A DNA stretch of 64,000 bases from Piper betle. Its lineage: Eukaryota > Streptophyta > Magnoliopsida > Piperales > Piperaceae. A model generated the notes under the pieces. The model saw nothing but the letters and a program-made list of their open reading frames with translations, was not told the origin of the DNA and ran no database searches. Both the position numbers and the translations under genes were made by a program. The stretch lies in contig JAURVB010004724.1 of assembly GCA_033002965.1 (NCBI GenBank), positions 212,215-276,214 on the forward strand. Direction: 5' to 3'. This document shows, in pieces, positions 44,205 through 56,070 of the stretch; position 1 is the first letter of the stretch, and the number at the start of each line of letters is the position of its first letter.

Positions 44205-44652
44205 AGGACTACTCCGAGGTCGGTGGCGAGTTCTACACTGAAGAGCTCACCAAGTGGTCCTTCTACCGGCCTCTCATCGCTGAGTTTGTTGCCACTCTCC
44301 TGTTCCTATACATTACTGTTGCCACCACCATCGGCTACAGGAGCCAGGTGGACCTTGTTAAGAACACGGCGCCTGATGCCGCCTGCAGAAGCGTCGGCCT
44401 CTTCGGCGTCGCCTGGACCTTTGGTGGCATGATCTTCATCCTTGTCTACTGCATTGCTGGCATCTGCGGTAAATTAAAATACATAAGTGAAAATGCACCT
44501 ATACATAAATGTTGTCGTATTAATTTTTTTTAAAGTATAAAAGCATGTTAAGTACATAAATGGAGATGTACTCATAATTTGATGCTTTTACTTATAGCGA
44601 ATTGTATGATGTTTGATTTTGAAGGTGGGCATGTCAATCCGGTGGTGACATT
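44205..44652 (+). pseudogene. PIP2-type aquaporin copy B: rest of exon 1, intron and start of exon 2
   Basis: The frame resumes after the Copia element with [20 protein letters not shown], then [20 protein letters not shown] and [14 protein letters not shown], with the donor at 44468/44469. The N-terminal EVGGEF appears twice, before and after the Copia insertion. A shortened intron leads to exon 2 at 44625 (GGHVNPVVTF). The first NPA reads NPV and the sequence is cut at 44653 by a TRIM-like element. It continues, with loss, at about 45096. Confidence 0.8.
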
Positions 44653-45095
44653 TGTTAGGTTTATCCCACATTGGTCGTATATGATGTTAGTGACTTGTAT
44701 ATAGGCTAATGGGAAAACTTTATTCCTTAAGCTAAGAGGCTTGTGAACCTGTTGCAAGTCTCTTTTGGGGCCCGAAGGGTCTAACAGTGGTTTCGGACCT
44801 TGGGTGGGGGCCTAAAGGGCCCAACTAGTGGTATCAATCCCTTTTAAGGGCCGTAAGGGCCCAACAAGTGGTACTCAGTACCAAGTTTGAACCGGGTTTT
44901 CCTTCATGGGTTCCACCTGATGATTTAGGGGCCTGATGTGTGAAGGGGAGTTGTTGGGTTTATCCCACATCGTAGATGATGTTGGTGACTTGTATAAAGA
45001 CTAATTAGAAAGTCTTATTCTTTGAGCTAGCTTTTAAAGTAAGAGAGGCCCGTGAACCTGTTGCAAGTCGGAGCATGGGTGGTGGCCCAAAGGGC
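44653..45095 (+). mobile_element. TRIM-like non-coding LTR element in PIP-B exon 2
   Basis: Two direct repeats, TGTTAGGTTTATCCCACATTGG... (44653 to about 44786, ending CTAACA) and TGTTGGGTTTATCCCACATCG... (44952 to about 45095), flank about 165 bases. Those contain a weak PBS-like TGGTATCA at about 44830 and a polypurine tract GAAGGGGAG just before the second repeat. The aquaporin bases between ACATTT and TTGATAAGGG are missing, and no clean target duplication is visible. Size and structure fit a TRIM. Confidence 0.55.
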
Positions 45096-46250
45096 TTGAT
45101 AAGGGCTGTGATGTATATGGTGGTGCAGTGCTTGGGTGCAATCTGCGGGGTTCTGCAGCAACGTTGGCTGTGATGTATATGGTGGTGCAGTGCTTGGGTG
45201 CAATGTAACGACCCAGTCCAAAGTGCAACGTAATGGGCTAAGTCATTTCTTTAAAATGGGTACCCCGAAAGTTAAAGATCTATAGTCCATTCCCACTTAT
45301 AAACAGGATCTTCTCCCAGTAGGTATTAGATGTAGGACTAAGTTGAGGGATCTCACAATCCACCCACCTTAGGAAATTTCGTCCCCGAAATGCCTATATT
45401 TGGCCCGTTGCTAGCCCTAGCCCACGACCTTTCTGGCCCGTGACCGGTAGCCTAGCCAATGTTTCTAGTCTTGGCCCGTTGCTAACCCTAGCCCACGACC
45501 TTTTTTGGCCCGTGACCGGCAGCCTAGCTAACGTCCCTAGTCCATCCCACCATCTAACACGGAACCAACCCGGTTCTGATACCATTTGTAACAACCCCGC
45601 CCAAAGTGCAACGGTAATGGGCCAAGTCATTTCTTTAGAATGGGTACCCCGAAAGTTAAAGATCTATAGTCCATTGTGAGATCCCTCAACTTAGTCCCAC
45701 ACCTAATACCTACTGGGAGAAGATCCTGTTTATAAGTGGGAATGGACTATAGATTTTTAACTTTCGGGGTACCCATTTTAAAGAAATGACTTAGCCCATT
45801 ACGTTGCACTTTGGACTGGGTCGTTACAAATGGTATCAGAGCCGACCTGGTTCCGTGTTAGATGGTGGGATGGACTAGGGACGTTGGCTAGGCTGCCGGT
45901 CACGGGCCAAAAAGGTCGTGGGCTGGGGTTAGCAACGGGCCAAGACTAGAAACGTTGTCTAGGCTGCCGGTCACGGGCCAGAAAGGACGTGGGTTGGGGC
46001 TAGCAATGGGCCAAGAATAGGCATTTCGGGGACGAAATTTCCTAAGGTGGGTGGATTGTGAGATCCTTCAACTTAGTCCCACATCTAATACCTACTAGGA
46101 GAAAATCCTGTTTATAAGTGGGAATGGACTATAGATCTTTAACTTTCGGGGTACCCATTTTAAAGAAATGACTTGGCCCATTACGTTGCACTTTGGGCTG
46201 GGTCGTTACATGCAATCTGCGGGGTTCTGCAGCAACGTTGGCCTCCTATT
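45096..46250 (+). pseudogene. PIP exon 2 fragment with 62-bp tandem duplication, split by the palindromic TRIM
   Basis: TTGATAAGGGCTGTGATG and following bases encode the PIP stretch RAVMYMVVQCLGAICGV. The 62-bp unit starting CTGTGATGTATATGG occurs at 45106 and 45168. The second unit is interrupted after GGGTGCAA by the element at 45204-46210 and finishes at 46216-46240. Sequence resembling PIP intron 1 then follows. Confidence 0.75.
45204..46210. mobile_element. palindromic (inverted dimer) TRIM retroelement with a single TSD
   Basis: The right half is a standard TRIM. LTR about 45675-45829 (TGTGAGATCCCTCAAC...GGTCGTTACA) is followed by a PBS TGGTATCAGAGCC, about 215 non-coding bases with a purine-rich end, and LTR about 46056-46210. 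The left half (45204-45674) is the reverse complement of the same structure: LTR 45204-45355, inner region with the PBS complement near 45575-45588, then a partial LTR meeting the right half at about 45675. The outer ends TGTAACGACCC and GGGTCGTTACA are thus inverted copies of one LTR end. The unit as a whole is flanked by a perfect 5-bp duplication TGCAA (45199-45203, 46211-46215). Confidence 0.85.
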
Positions 46251-46967
46251 CTTATATTAATTTAAAGAAAAATTAACATTCTATTAAATTGACATATGAA
46301 TTTTATTAAAATTATATAATGAAATTATTTTTATTATTATTATCCAACTGCCTTTATAATCTAAGCCGAACTAAAATGAAAATGTACATGCTAGTTCATA
46401 TTAAAAAAATTTTAAGTATAAAAGTATGTTAAGTATAGAAATGGAGATGTGTTCATAATTTGATGCTTTTATTTATAACGAATTGCTTGATGTCTGATTT
46501 TGAAGGTGGGCACATCAATCCGGCGGTGACATCCGGGCTCTTCTTGGCGAGGAAGGTGTCGTTGATGAGGGCTGTGATGTACACGGTGGCTCAGTGCTTG
46601 GGTGAGTTAGCTCCTACTACGTCTGATACCGCGGCAGCATCAACGAAGTGGCCATCGGCCTCATCAAAGGCACCGGCCTCGGCGCTGAGTTCATTGGCAC
46701 CTTCTTCCTCGTCTACACCGTCTTCATTGCCACTGATCCTACGCGCAATGCTAGAGCCTCCCATGTCCTGGTAAGTTGATTGTGATCATCTTTTTATCTA
46801 TCTAGAACTCAAATAGGGTTTTGTTGCCAAAGGTGCATGATGGGCAATCAGGTTTTGGCTCCTTCATGGTGCACTTGGCCACCATTCCCATCAACAGCGG
46901 CATGAACCCGGCAAGGAGTCTCAGGGCTGCCGTCATCTACAAGAAGGAGAAGGCATGGGAGGACCAG
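46241..46967 (+). pseudogene. PIP2-type aquaporin copy B: second intron 1, exons 2 and 3
   Basis: An intron 1 similar to that of PIP-C precedes exon 2 (46506-46770), which reads [20 protein letters not shown] then [14 protein letters not shown] deletion shifts the frame. The shifted frame still shows [40 protein letters not shown]. Exon 3 (46852-46967) lacks about 23 bases of the PLPIGFAV stretch. It keeps [20 protein letters not shown] (second NPA) and [11 protein letters not shown], ending where a repetitive element starts. Helix 6 is absent. Confidence 0.82.
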
Positions 46968-47530
46968 GTGTTGGGTTGTCCCTCCCCAGTAAATACACGA
47001 AAAGATGTTTTTAAAACACATTTTACGCTTGTGAAAGGAATAAAAGCAACAACAAAGGCTTATTTTTCTTTAGTGCGGAGAAAAAGGTGATGAGGAGAAG
47101 GAAACTTGTGTGGATTGAAGAAAGGTGAATGTTCTGTTGAGATTCGTTTACGATCGTCAATGATAGCTTCACCAAGTTTTTAATTAGTAATATTTTTTCA
47201 TTATTTTCTTTATTTATGATTAATACTAATTGTGTATAAATTACAATAAATTGGTATTGGGAGAGTTTGTTCTCTCGTAGATATTTTCTATATCATTGAT
47301 TTCTTTGGACGTGTCAATTGGGCAAATATGCTCATAGTGACTAATATGAAGTTGCGATATAGTGAATTTGATCCAGCTGTTTGCCCTGTAATTTTTCCTC
47401 AAATTTGGGATTTTCTAAGTAAAGTTGGTGTTGCCCATTTTGGTTGGTATTTGTTTTTAGGTAAAATTGGTGTGTATGTTTTCCTTGAAATGAGGATTTA
47501 GGTGTTTGGTTAATCCCAACCTCCCCAACT
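46968..47530 (+). repeat. repeat element abutting truncated PIP exon 3 (copy 1)
   Basis: From GTGTTGGGTTGTCC to GGTTAATCCCAACC. The same sequence occurs inverted at about 58098-58630 upstream of PIP-C and, partly, direct at 60025-60330 after PIP-C. The ends GTTGGG...CCCAAC are inverted. It contains no coding sequence. Whether this is a transposon or duplicated 3' flank is open. Confidence 0.6.
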
Positions 47531-48129
47531 ACATTTAAACCTAGTGATTATGGATGTATGACTAGGTTAAAATCTGAGGTTTGGATTTACTTCAAAGAAG
47601 GTTGATAAAATAATGAAACAAGCAATAGCCAAAATTGTAAGTATTATGGTACTTATCAATTTGTTAAGATATTATTTGCATATACAATTTAGTAAATATT
47701 TTAGTTTTTAGTTGAGTCTTTATTAGTGAGTGCAACTCCCAAACGGGTATAATTTATTAAGAGTATAAGTTATATCACCCCCTAATGGGTTTATGGTCTT
47801 ACATTGTTATAATATCTAGCATACTTAACCCATGCCCTTAACGGCCTAATTATTTTATTTAACAAAACTATACGGTTACATTAATTATTTTCTGCAACAT
47901 GCCAAAAAGTACGTTCCTGGTCAGCGGGATTTGAGACAAATCCAATTGATCATGAACCAAATGTAGTTAAATTATGAAAATGATTGTGTTGAATTACATT
48001 TTTTTCATAGAGAATGAGTGGTTCACTCAAAATGCTCATTGGCTTAATCCCTTCTTATTAGAGGGTATAATGATTTTATAGGGTCATCACCAAATGATTG
48101 CTCATTCTTTATAGGTGAGAACTGACAAT
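47531..48129. other. AT-rich spacer
   Basis: Nothing is recognised between the repeat and solo LTR 2. Confidence 0.5.
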
Positions 48130-48134
48130 TCGGT

Positions 48135-51100
48135 TGTAACACCCCGATTTCGGTTTACTTAAGAACCGAATAAAAAATATTACAATCGAGTCGAGTCATG
48201 TTTAAAGTTGTCGGTTGGTAAGACTCGATTGATAAAATAGATCGAAACAACCTTCTCGGTGTCATGAGAATGGAAAACACCGTTAAATTTATGTCAAAAC
48301 ACATTGAACATAAATAAAAGTAAGAAAGTAAATAACTATGTTGAGCTTAAGTGTGTGTAGCGTTTATCTGTCCTCCCACCAAAGTTGATTCAAGATTGTA
48401 AGACCTATATATATTATATGAAAAAAGTCAATAACGAATGTTATTGGTCCGAAAAACAACTATTACAAACTGGCAATGGGTATTCCATTACCCACGAAAA
48501 CTTATAAAACTTCAAGATTGCCTTACACTGGATGGTAAGCAAACATACTTAAGCAAGTGTCGCCTCGCATGCACGGCTCATAATTATATTCATACATACA
48601 ACACTTACGCCCTCACATCTTCCATATCACCCTCTACGGTACTCGAATGACAAAAGAAACGGTTGAGTTAGTGCCACAAATTCCAACAATGTCCTGCATT
48701 ACACAGTACCCTCATACACTGCACTACCTCAGGGTTTGAAGGAGTACTAGTGTGGTCCATACATATCTTTGTACCACTCACTCTCTTATTCGTGAAATCC
48801 GTAAAAATGTGTGTACTTATATAATAGGCTTGGGGAAGAGGCTTGTATCATATATATCTGGAGCTTTAGTTCGAAAATCAACAATGGATCTCATCCTTGT
48901 AGTTTTATTAAACATGTGTAGAAAACATGGCTAGATGGCTTGACATCAAAAGGATCCGATAAAACACCGCTTATATTGTCCTACGTCTAAAACACGATTA
49001 AACTCTACACGCAATGAGTCAAGCAGAGAGGGAGAGTCCTATGGACCTGTGGTTCAAGATTGAAATATATCTCCACATCTACGCCGAGCTCGGACTCCGA
49101 GACCTATATCGGAACCCACTACTAAGTAAAATATTAATATCTTTACATGATACATACTTGTAGTGCATGCTCATATCATCAATACATCCTAATAAAGAAA
49201 ATATGCTAACAAACCTATAACTAAACATGTGACACGAAAATCGAGACATAATAATAAAAATAATAAATAAATAAATAAACAATAAAATGCACTCATAGAT
49301 AATTAGATAAATAATAAATACATTAACATAAATAATAATTTAATCATAAAATAATAATATAATTATACTATATAAATACTACGTCAAACACGAGTAAATA
49401 TCATATATACTCTTGTTAGTAAACACATAAATAATTAAATAATAATTCAATAACTAAATAAATAAATAGTTAATATTCATTAATCATGAATAATAATAAT
49501 ATCATCATTATCCAATATAGAATACGTAATTAATGCAAATAAATAATGACATATACATGAACAAACAAATAGATAAATAAACAAATAAATAAATACACAT
49601 ATGTATATATATACACACACATACACAATTTAGTAAACATAAATATGACTAATACTAATAAGTAAATATATCATTAATAGTAATAAGTAATCATATAAAC
49701 ATGCATGATAATCAATAAATACACGAATCATACAAAATGAATAATAATAATAAATAAATAAATAAATAAAAATAATCATAACACCCAAACATGTTGAATC
49801 ATGTCAATATGCATCTAAACTAATATAGAGGTTTTTGAATTACCGAAAATGGTGCAAGAACAGACGAAAATGGTCCAAAAATGAGTTGAATCAGACTAAA
49901 CCAAGCTGAACCAAATCGAACTGAATGAGCTGAACCAACACAGTCTAGGTTAACTGAAAAATTGGTTGGGTTGGCTGAGCAGACCCGAACTGGAAGTGCG
50001 GACTCAGGCATGGGTTGGCGGGCTGGTGAACAATATCTAGCAGGCGGACGTGGTTGCAGGCATGCAGATTGTGAACCAGGCAAACGGGCTGAATGGGGCG
50101 GCCAATGCCCGTCACCAGAAAAGGCTAACGGCAGTGTGGCTGGGCTCGCGCAGGTCGGGATCGACAGGGGCCATCAAGGTGGAGGCTCTGGTGGTGACGA
50201 TCGGCGGAGTCTAGCCACTGGCTAGCTAGAAAACAACAGGAAAGGGGGCGGATCGCAGCCGAGTGCGACAACGTCAGCGGCGGCGGTTGTCGTGGGTTGT
50301 CTTAAAATGGAGATCTCAGCGAATAGATGTTGTGTGGGTGGTCGGACTGGTGGGAGGTGTCTCGCCGGTGCTGAAAACGGCCCAAAAGGGTGGCGGCAGT
50401 GGCGAAAGCCGACATAAAGATGTCATCGCCGGTGGCGACTGTGGCGATCGTGGGTACAGAATGATAGCCAGCCACAAGTTGGTAATAGTCGTACCGAATC
50501 GGTAGCCAGGGCAAGGCATAGACTCGCCAGCAGTGAGCCGAATTGGCAGCGACGCTAGAGGTGTAACTCTAATGTTGGAGAAAACCTCTCAAAATCGATA
50601 TATGAAGCTAGGGTGATGACTTCGATTTTGCCACGTGGCATGATCTGAACGTCCGATAACTCAGTGGCTTAGTGGGGTCTACCTATGGGTATATGCAATA
50701 TATATAGATGGATGGAAAGTTTGGATTGAGACCGTCCAAAGTCAGAAACTGACTCGAATCGTAAAAGTGACTATATAGGAAGGAATCGAGCAAGAAGGTT
50801 AAATGGGCCTCGAACCCTGAACTCAATTAAGCTGGGCCCACAGGAGCACAATCAAGTGATCCGAAATTCCTATGCTGCATGCAAATAAAATACCCAGAAA
50901 ATCCCAAATAGATACTAAATGCTGCAACTGCTTAGATCTAGGCCTAAAATCCTGGCTTACTTATAAAAATCATATATATACCTCATATATACACTAATAA
51001 CTCATACTATATTATATCACAACTAAAACTATTATATGCATGTCGGATATATTCAGCCTTCATAATATGCTCACATGGCCATCTAAGCCTCATACTCATA

Positions 51101-51206
51101 TTCTTAAAATTAATCTAATACGAGCTCGCTCGAATCGACTCGATATTGACCTGTATAGGGTAAAACTAAAATTAGGTAAAACCCTAATCTGAAAATTAGG
51201 TTTTAC
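48135..51206. mobile_element. solo LTR 2 (about 3.07 kb), same family as 35339-42771
   Basis: It starts TGTAACACCCCGATTTCGG and ends TTAGGTTTTAC, one base short of the expected CA end. Flanking 5-mers TCGGT (48130-48134) and TCAGT (51207-51211) differ at one base. It shares ordered blocks with the first copy: a TATTGGTCCGAAAAAC motif, AACTGGCAATGG, a GC-rich part (49960-50570) and an AT-rich tail with TAATAACTCATACTAT. It has no coding sequence; the long AATA/ATAA tracts at 49240-49780 are simple repeats. Confidence 0.7.
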
Positions 51207-51211
51207 TCAGT

Positions 51212-51950
51212 AATCTAGGTATAGGACATTTAAGTGGGAGTAAGCCGATGAGCGTATATTTTGTCAAAAAATAATTGTAATTTAGTCCGCACACGCCACA
51301 TGTGACTTATGAGAGTGCATTCTTCTTGGCATGTGCCTCAAACACTGGAATGACAACCTTACACAGTTGATATTTTCTTGCTACAATTCTTACACTGGGC
51401 TTTCTCTAGTTTTGCTACTTCAACGGCCTTCCTCAAGAAGTGACGCCGAACCTCTAATTATTTCCTCGTTATTGAGCTTTAGGAACTTATAGCTCTAGAG
51501 GTGGTCGGGGCATCACGGGAGGGTCTAGGATGGTGTTACTGAATTTGTCTTTCACTTCCAATGGTCGTGTTTATTATTTTTTAATAGGAACTCATTTAGA
51601 TTTGTAGTGTGCCGCATTGTGAAAGAGAATTGAGAAATAAATAGTAATAAGAAAATTAAGAGGCTAGAGAGGATGTAAGTTAGCGTGCCCCCTCCGCTAC
51701 AAGATTATGAAGAAATCGCAAAACAACAATAAGAGAGAGAGAAAAGCCCCTTGCTCTATCAAATGCAGAGACCAAAGACTTTTTTTAAAAAAATAAAGAA
51801 AAGAGCCGTTGGCCCACAATTGCTAACAACTGCTAATTTAATTTCCGGATCGTACAGCACAAATTTTTATTTCAAAGGCACACAGAATAAATCTTACCAA
51901 CGGCAATAATCAAATAAATACCCAGCAAATGAAAGTTATTTTCCAATCCA
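51212..51950. other. spacer
   Basis: No gene is recognised. Moderate GC around 51290-51540 could be an old exon, but no frame is convincing. Confidence 0.4.
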
Positions 51951-52330
51951 ATAATACACCAAGATTAAACTAAAGAAACTTAGCATAAAAAAATCGGTAA
52001 GGAGGAAAAAAAATCTACAAAAAAAATTAATTTTATGTATGAAGTTAGAACAAAATGTGAATGACCCTTAAAATAATAATAATAATAATAATAAACGCAT
52101 CCATCATTAATATTCAAATCTCAATTAACAAAAAAATCACTCCACTCTCCCACGTAGTCTCAACCAACAAATTTAACTCCTCCTACCTTCCCTTTCCTCT
52201 TCCCCTTCTATACTAACAATTAACTGCCTTCTATGACATCGTCTAGCGCTGGCACCTGCCGCACCTCCACATGGTCGTTGACGTCGACAACCGATCCCCG
52301 TTCGGCCCCACTTACACGAAATGACGGGAA
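51951..52330 (+). pseudogene. 5' scrap of the alpha/beta-hydrolase gene (upstream region and first codons)
   Basis: Bases 51951-52320 match 60335-60697, the upstream region and first about 25 codons of the hydrolase at 60623, with indels. The shared pieces include ACCAACAAATTTAACTC, CTTCCCCTTCTATACTAACA and GACAACCGATCCCCGTTCGG. The ATG region reads ATGACATCGTCTAGC with a shift. Similarity ends near 52310 and YrdC copy 2 upstream sequence begins by about 52350. Confidence 0.75.
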
Positions 52331-52349
52331 AATGGGAATTGATAATCCC

Positions 52350-55300
52350 ATGCAAGATTTGGTGAAAAATTATTAAATTAATTTTAATATTTAATTTGAA
52401 TTAAATATCAATTTAAGATTGTGATAAAAGATAAATACCAATTAATAAGAAAAAAGCATGAGTCAACGTTAATATCGCATATGAAACAAAAAAATAGAAT
52501 AGAAGCCCAGGGATAAAAAGAGAGAGAGAATAGAAGACAATCTGAGCCGTTGTTTTTAAATCTTATCATGTTGGGAGTTGAATGAAGGAAGAATGTTCAT
52601 AATATTTATAACTACCTCTTCCTCCCCGTCGCCGCCGACATCCGCCGCTGGCCGCTGCTCTCTCTTCAAATATCCCTCCACCAACTCACGCTGCCGCCGG
52701 TGGTTGGCACCATTGACTTCCCAGGTAACGCTCTCCTCCTCTTCCATCGGGTAGCTCTGGATGATAGTCGCTGGATTCTTTGGTGGGTGGGGGTATTGAT
52801 GGGACAGGTTCAAGTTGGGTGAGTGAAGGGATTTTGTTTTGTGTTTCGGGGTGGTCTATCAATCATGCTGCTTGCAGCAAGAATGGCTTCACCTTGTTCG
52901 TTGTCAGGAATCTGTGTTTGGTAACTGTCACATGGCTCAATTCTTCGGAAGTGGTAAGACATGCATGAGTGTGCAGTTCGATGGGAAACCTTTATTGCTA
53001 TTTATCTGAAACAGTTTGCGTTTTATCCCCCAATTTGTTGTCGAATTATGCATAAAACGTGCATCCTTGGTGGGCATGAAGTTGCATTATCAGTAGAGTT
53101 ATCCTGTACTGGTGTAAAACTATTTTGAATGCTGCATGGCGTCTTTTTTTCCATCAATTTTTATGTTTCTTCTTTGTGGCTATAAGCTTTTCAAGTGAAC
53201 CAATTGGGTAATTTAGACCTGGGAGCATTTTATCTTGTCCCAAACTTTTGGCCAATTTGATTCACCAATTACCTAAATAATCTGATGTACTTCGTTTACC
53301 ATGGGTAGGTATTTAGCCTCTTAGAAGTTAGCCAGCAAGTTTTGGTAGCTTCACAACCCAACCTTTCAATTACATCTTCGTATTCTAGTAGATTTGTCTA
53401 ATTGATTTTCCAGCTCTAAGTGGCAGCGTACTCTTTTCTTTTTGTCAACTGAGTGTAATCTTGTGATGTTTGGCTTTGGCAGGGTTATTAGCTGCTGCCA
53501 CAATTTGAGTTTTTGGTTCAACAGTATTGTTCCCTGTTTATATTTGTTCATAGTCAGATAAGGATTCTTTGTAGGCCCAAGTTTTGCAACCATGAGCAGA
53601 TAAAAAAATGGCTTCCCAGACAGTGGGAGCTACCTCACCATGAATGTCTCTGTCCGATTTGCAGAAAGATTGCTCCTTTCCCGGCCTTCTCCTTCCCTCT
53701 CCCCGTACTCTTCCCCAGGCCCCAGAAATTCTTGCTACAAATGGATGGTTTTTCTTGTGTAACTTTTTGCATTTTTGCTACTACAAATTCCTTGAATTTT
53801 GATCCAGATTTGAGTTTTTTTATATGGTTTCTCGTAGTGGGGACGAAGTGGGGTGGTCTTTTTTGCCATGCCGAAGCAAGGGGTATCTAGGTGGTTTTCG
53901 TCTGGGGATGATGGCTTCCAGTTTGGAGGGCTTTGGTGCGGGTTCTGATGTGAAGATGGCAGGTGTTGTTCGGCCTGCTATAGAGGATCAAGTTGAGGAA
54001 GCCGTTGTGGCGATCGAAGCTTAGAAAGTCATTGCAGTACCCACAGATACACTTTATGGATTTGCCTGCGACGCCTGGTAATGGATGAATTTCATGATGG
54101 ATAGGCTGTTCGGTGTTTTTATGAACTTTGTATTATGTATGTTTTGTTGTTGTTAACACCCAGCTACAACCTTTGGTTAGGGGATACAAGATTCTCGTGT
54201 GCCACTTTGCTTTATGGGAATAGCAACTTCTAACTCACATTTCTTATATCTACAAGAGTTCTCTTTCCATCCTCTGTACATGATAATTGACAAATATATA
54301 TAACTGCGAGTGCTTGTGAAATAGGTAAGCTCGAGATGGTTTACATGCAATAAGTTTCTTTAGATGATGTTGAGATGACGTGAAGTGGTCTCACTTTTTA
54401 AAATTTTGATGAAATTGACAGCTTTGTTGTTGGGACTGAATTGTTACATTTTAGATTGTGGTTTCCCCATATGCAAAATCCTTCTAAAGATCACAGAATT
54501 TACTTCATAATGTGAATTGATTGGAACTGCTGTTTTTTGTCTCCAACTTGGTCCTGGGATGCAATTTACACCAACACTCGTATAACATGATTGGTTCTTG
54601 TAGGTGTTCGTGAGACTGGATATATTGAATCTGACTCATGACTTCAATGACTGGGTTGACTTTTGCTGTTGCTGCAACAATTGTTTCATCTTCATAATTA
54701 TTCAAATAATATGAGTGTCATTTTTTATAATTCTTTTCTTGGAATTCAATTTATTGATGCATCATGTGCATTATTTTATTTTAGTGCAAACTAGAAACCT
54801 GTGCCAATAATGTTTCTTATTGTGACCCAACTTATCTCCAGCTCTACTGAAGCTGTTCGTAGAATTTATGAGATTAAAGGGCATAAACACACAAGTCCTT
54901 TGGCAATTTGTGTTGCTGATGTCGTAGATATACCCCAATTTGCCGAGACAAGTCATCTACCTCATGGTTTGCTGGGCAATCTCCTTCCAGGACCTGTCAC
55001 TGTTGTTCTTAAGCGAGGTTACCTTTTATTTGTTCACTATTTACTTTTCTGATGGTCCGTTTATAGTTTTGTTACTTACTGCATGGAATTTTTGGCAGGC
55101 CATTCAAGCATTCTTGAGAAATCCCTTAATCCAGGATTAGATAGTATAGGTGTACGAGTGCCAGATTGCAGCTTTATACGACTAATTGCACGTGGTTCTA
55201 GAAGTGCACTTGCTCTTACAAGTGCCAATCTTAGCGGGCATCCTAGTAGTGTCAGGATCAGGGACTTTGAAAGCCTTTGGCAACATTGTGAATTTGTTTA

Positions 55301-56070
55301 TGATGGAGGTCTACTACCAGTTGGTCGCGCCGGGTCTACAGTTGTGGATCTCACAGAACTTGGTGCATACAAAATTATCAGACCAGGGAGGTTAGTAACA
55401 AGTTTGTCATGTTTTTTAAAAAAATTTTTCAGTACCTATATTCTTAACGATGCTATCTAAAAGGAAATAAAATAATTGATGTTAACTCTGTTCTAACTTT
55501 CTGCACCAACATAGGATACCCATTTTTTGTCATCAAGGATTACAGTTCTTTCACTTGGTGTTTTAGCTTTGTACAAACCTGTGGAGTAAATAGTTTTTGT
55601 GTATCCTGGTGACATTCTCTGTTTTTGGGTTAAGAAGTGCTAATCTTCTGAAAAATATGTGCTGTTTTACTCCAGTAATCTCCAGCTGCAGCATTGTTAT
55701 CAAAAAATGTTTACTTGTAACAATCGGTGACCTGTTAGCTGGCTAGAACACCCTTGCCAGATCCCTGAGAAGAACATTTACGTTAATTTTTTTCCAGTCG
55801 ATAATGATTTTTTTGAACTATATATTGTTTTGAAGATGCATAGAATGCTGAGGTGCCCTTCTGCGTTGTGTTTTCAGTGCAATGGAAGGAACCATTGAAA
55901 TCCTGGAAAGGCACGGACTTCAAATGTCCTCTTAGCGTCAAAATATTATCTCCATGTTCTTTAGGCACTTTGGCATTTCAACTAATTTAGCTGGAGCTCT
56001 TCGTTCAGCTCTCTGAATTGCTTGCCTCTAGAGTGCTTGTAGCATCTTTAAATTTTAACTAACCAAGATT
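52350..56070 (+). repeat. segmental duplication, copy 2 (YrdC block)
   Basis: Counterpart of 13285-17030, with differences such as a shortened GC-rich leader exon (about 52616-52640 lacks the GCCGCCGGCTGCTCC repeat) and a 16-base deletion near 53718. It keeps all introns. Confidence 0.9.
53908..55935 (+). pseudogene. YrdC/Sua5-family gene, second copy with premature stop
   Basis: Exons correspond to those of the 14902 copy: 53908-54077, 54842-55017, 55099-55390 and 55878-55935, with the same splice sites. The CAG codon after VEEAVVAIKA in copy 1 is TAG at 54022-54024 here (preceded by IEA), about 38 codons into the protein and before the PTDTLYG active-site motif. All later exons remain open and carry IYEIKGHKHTSPLAI, LLPGPVTVVLKR and TSANLSGHPS. 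An Arg-to-His change follows the conserved KG (KGR to KGH). Loss looks recent. Re-initiation downstream would lack the substrate-binding start of the domain. Confidence 0.88.

Noticed and set aside
49240..49780. Long AATA/ATAA-rich stretch, possible matrix attachment region
   Set aside because: It is explained as simple repeats within solo LTR 2; nothing specific supports an attachment function.
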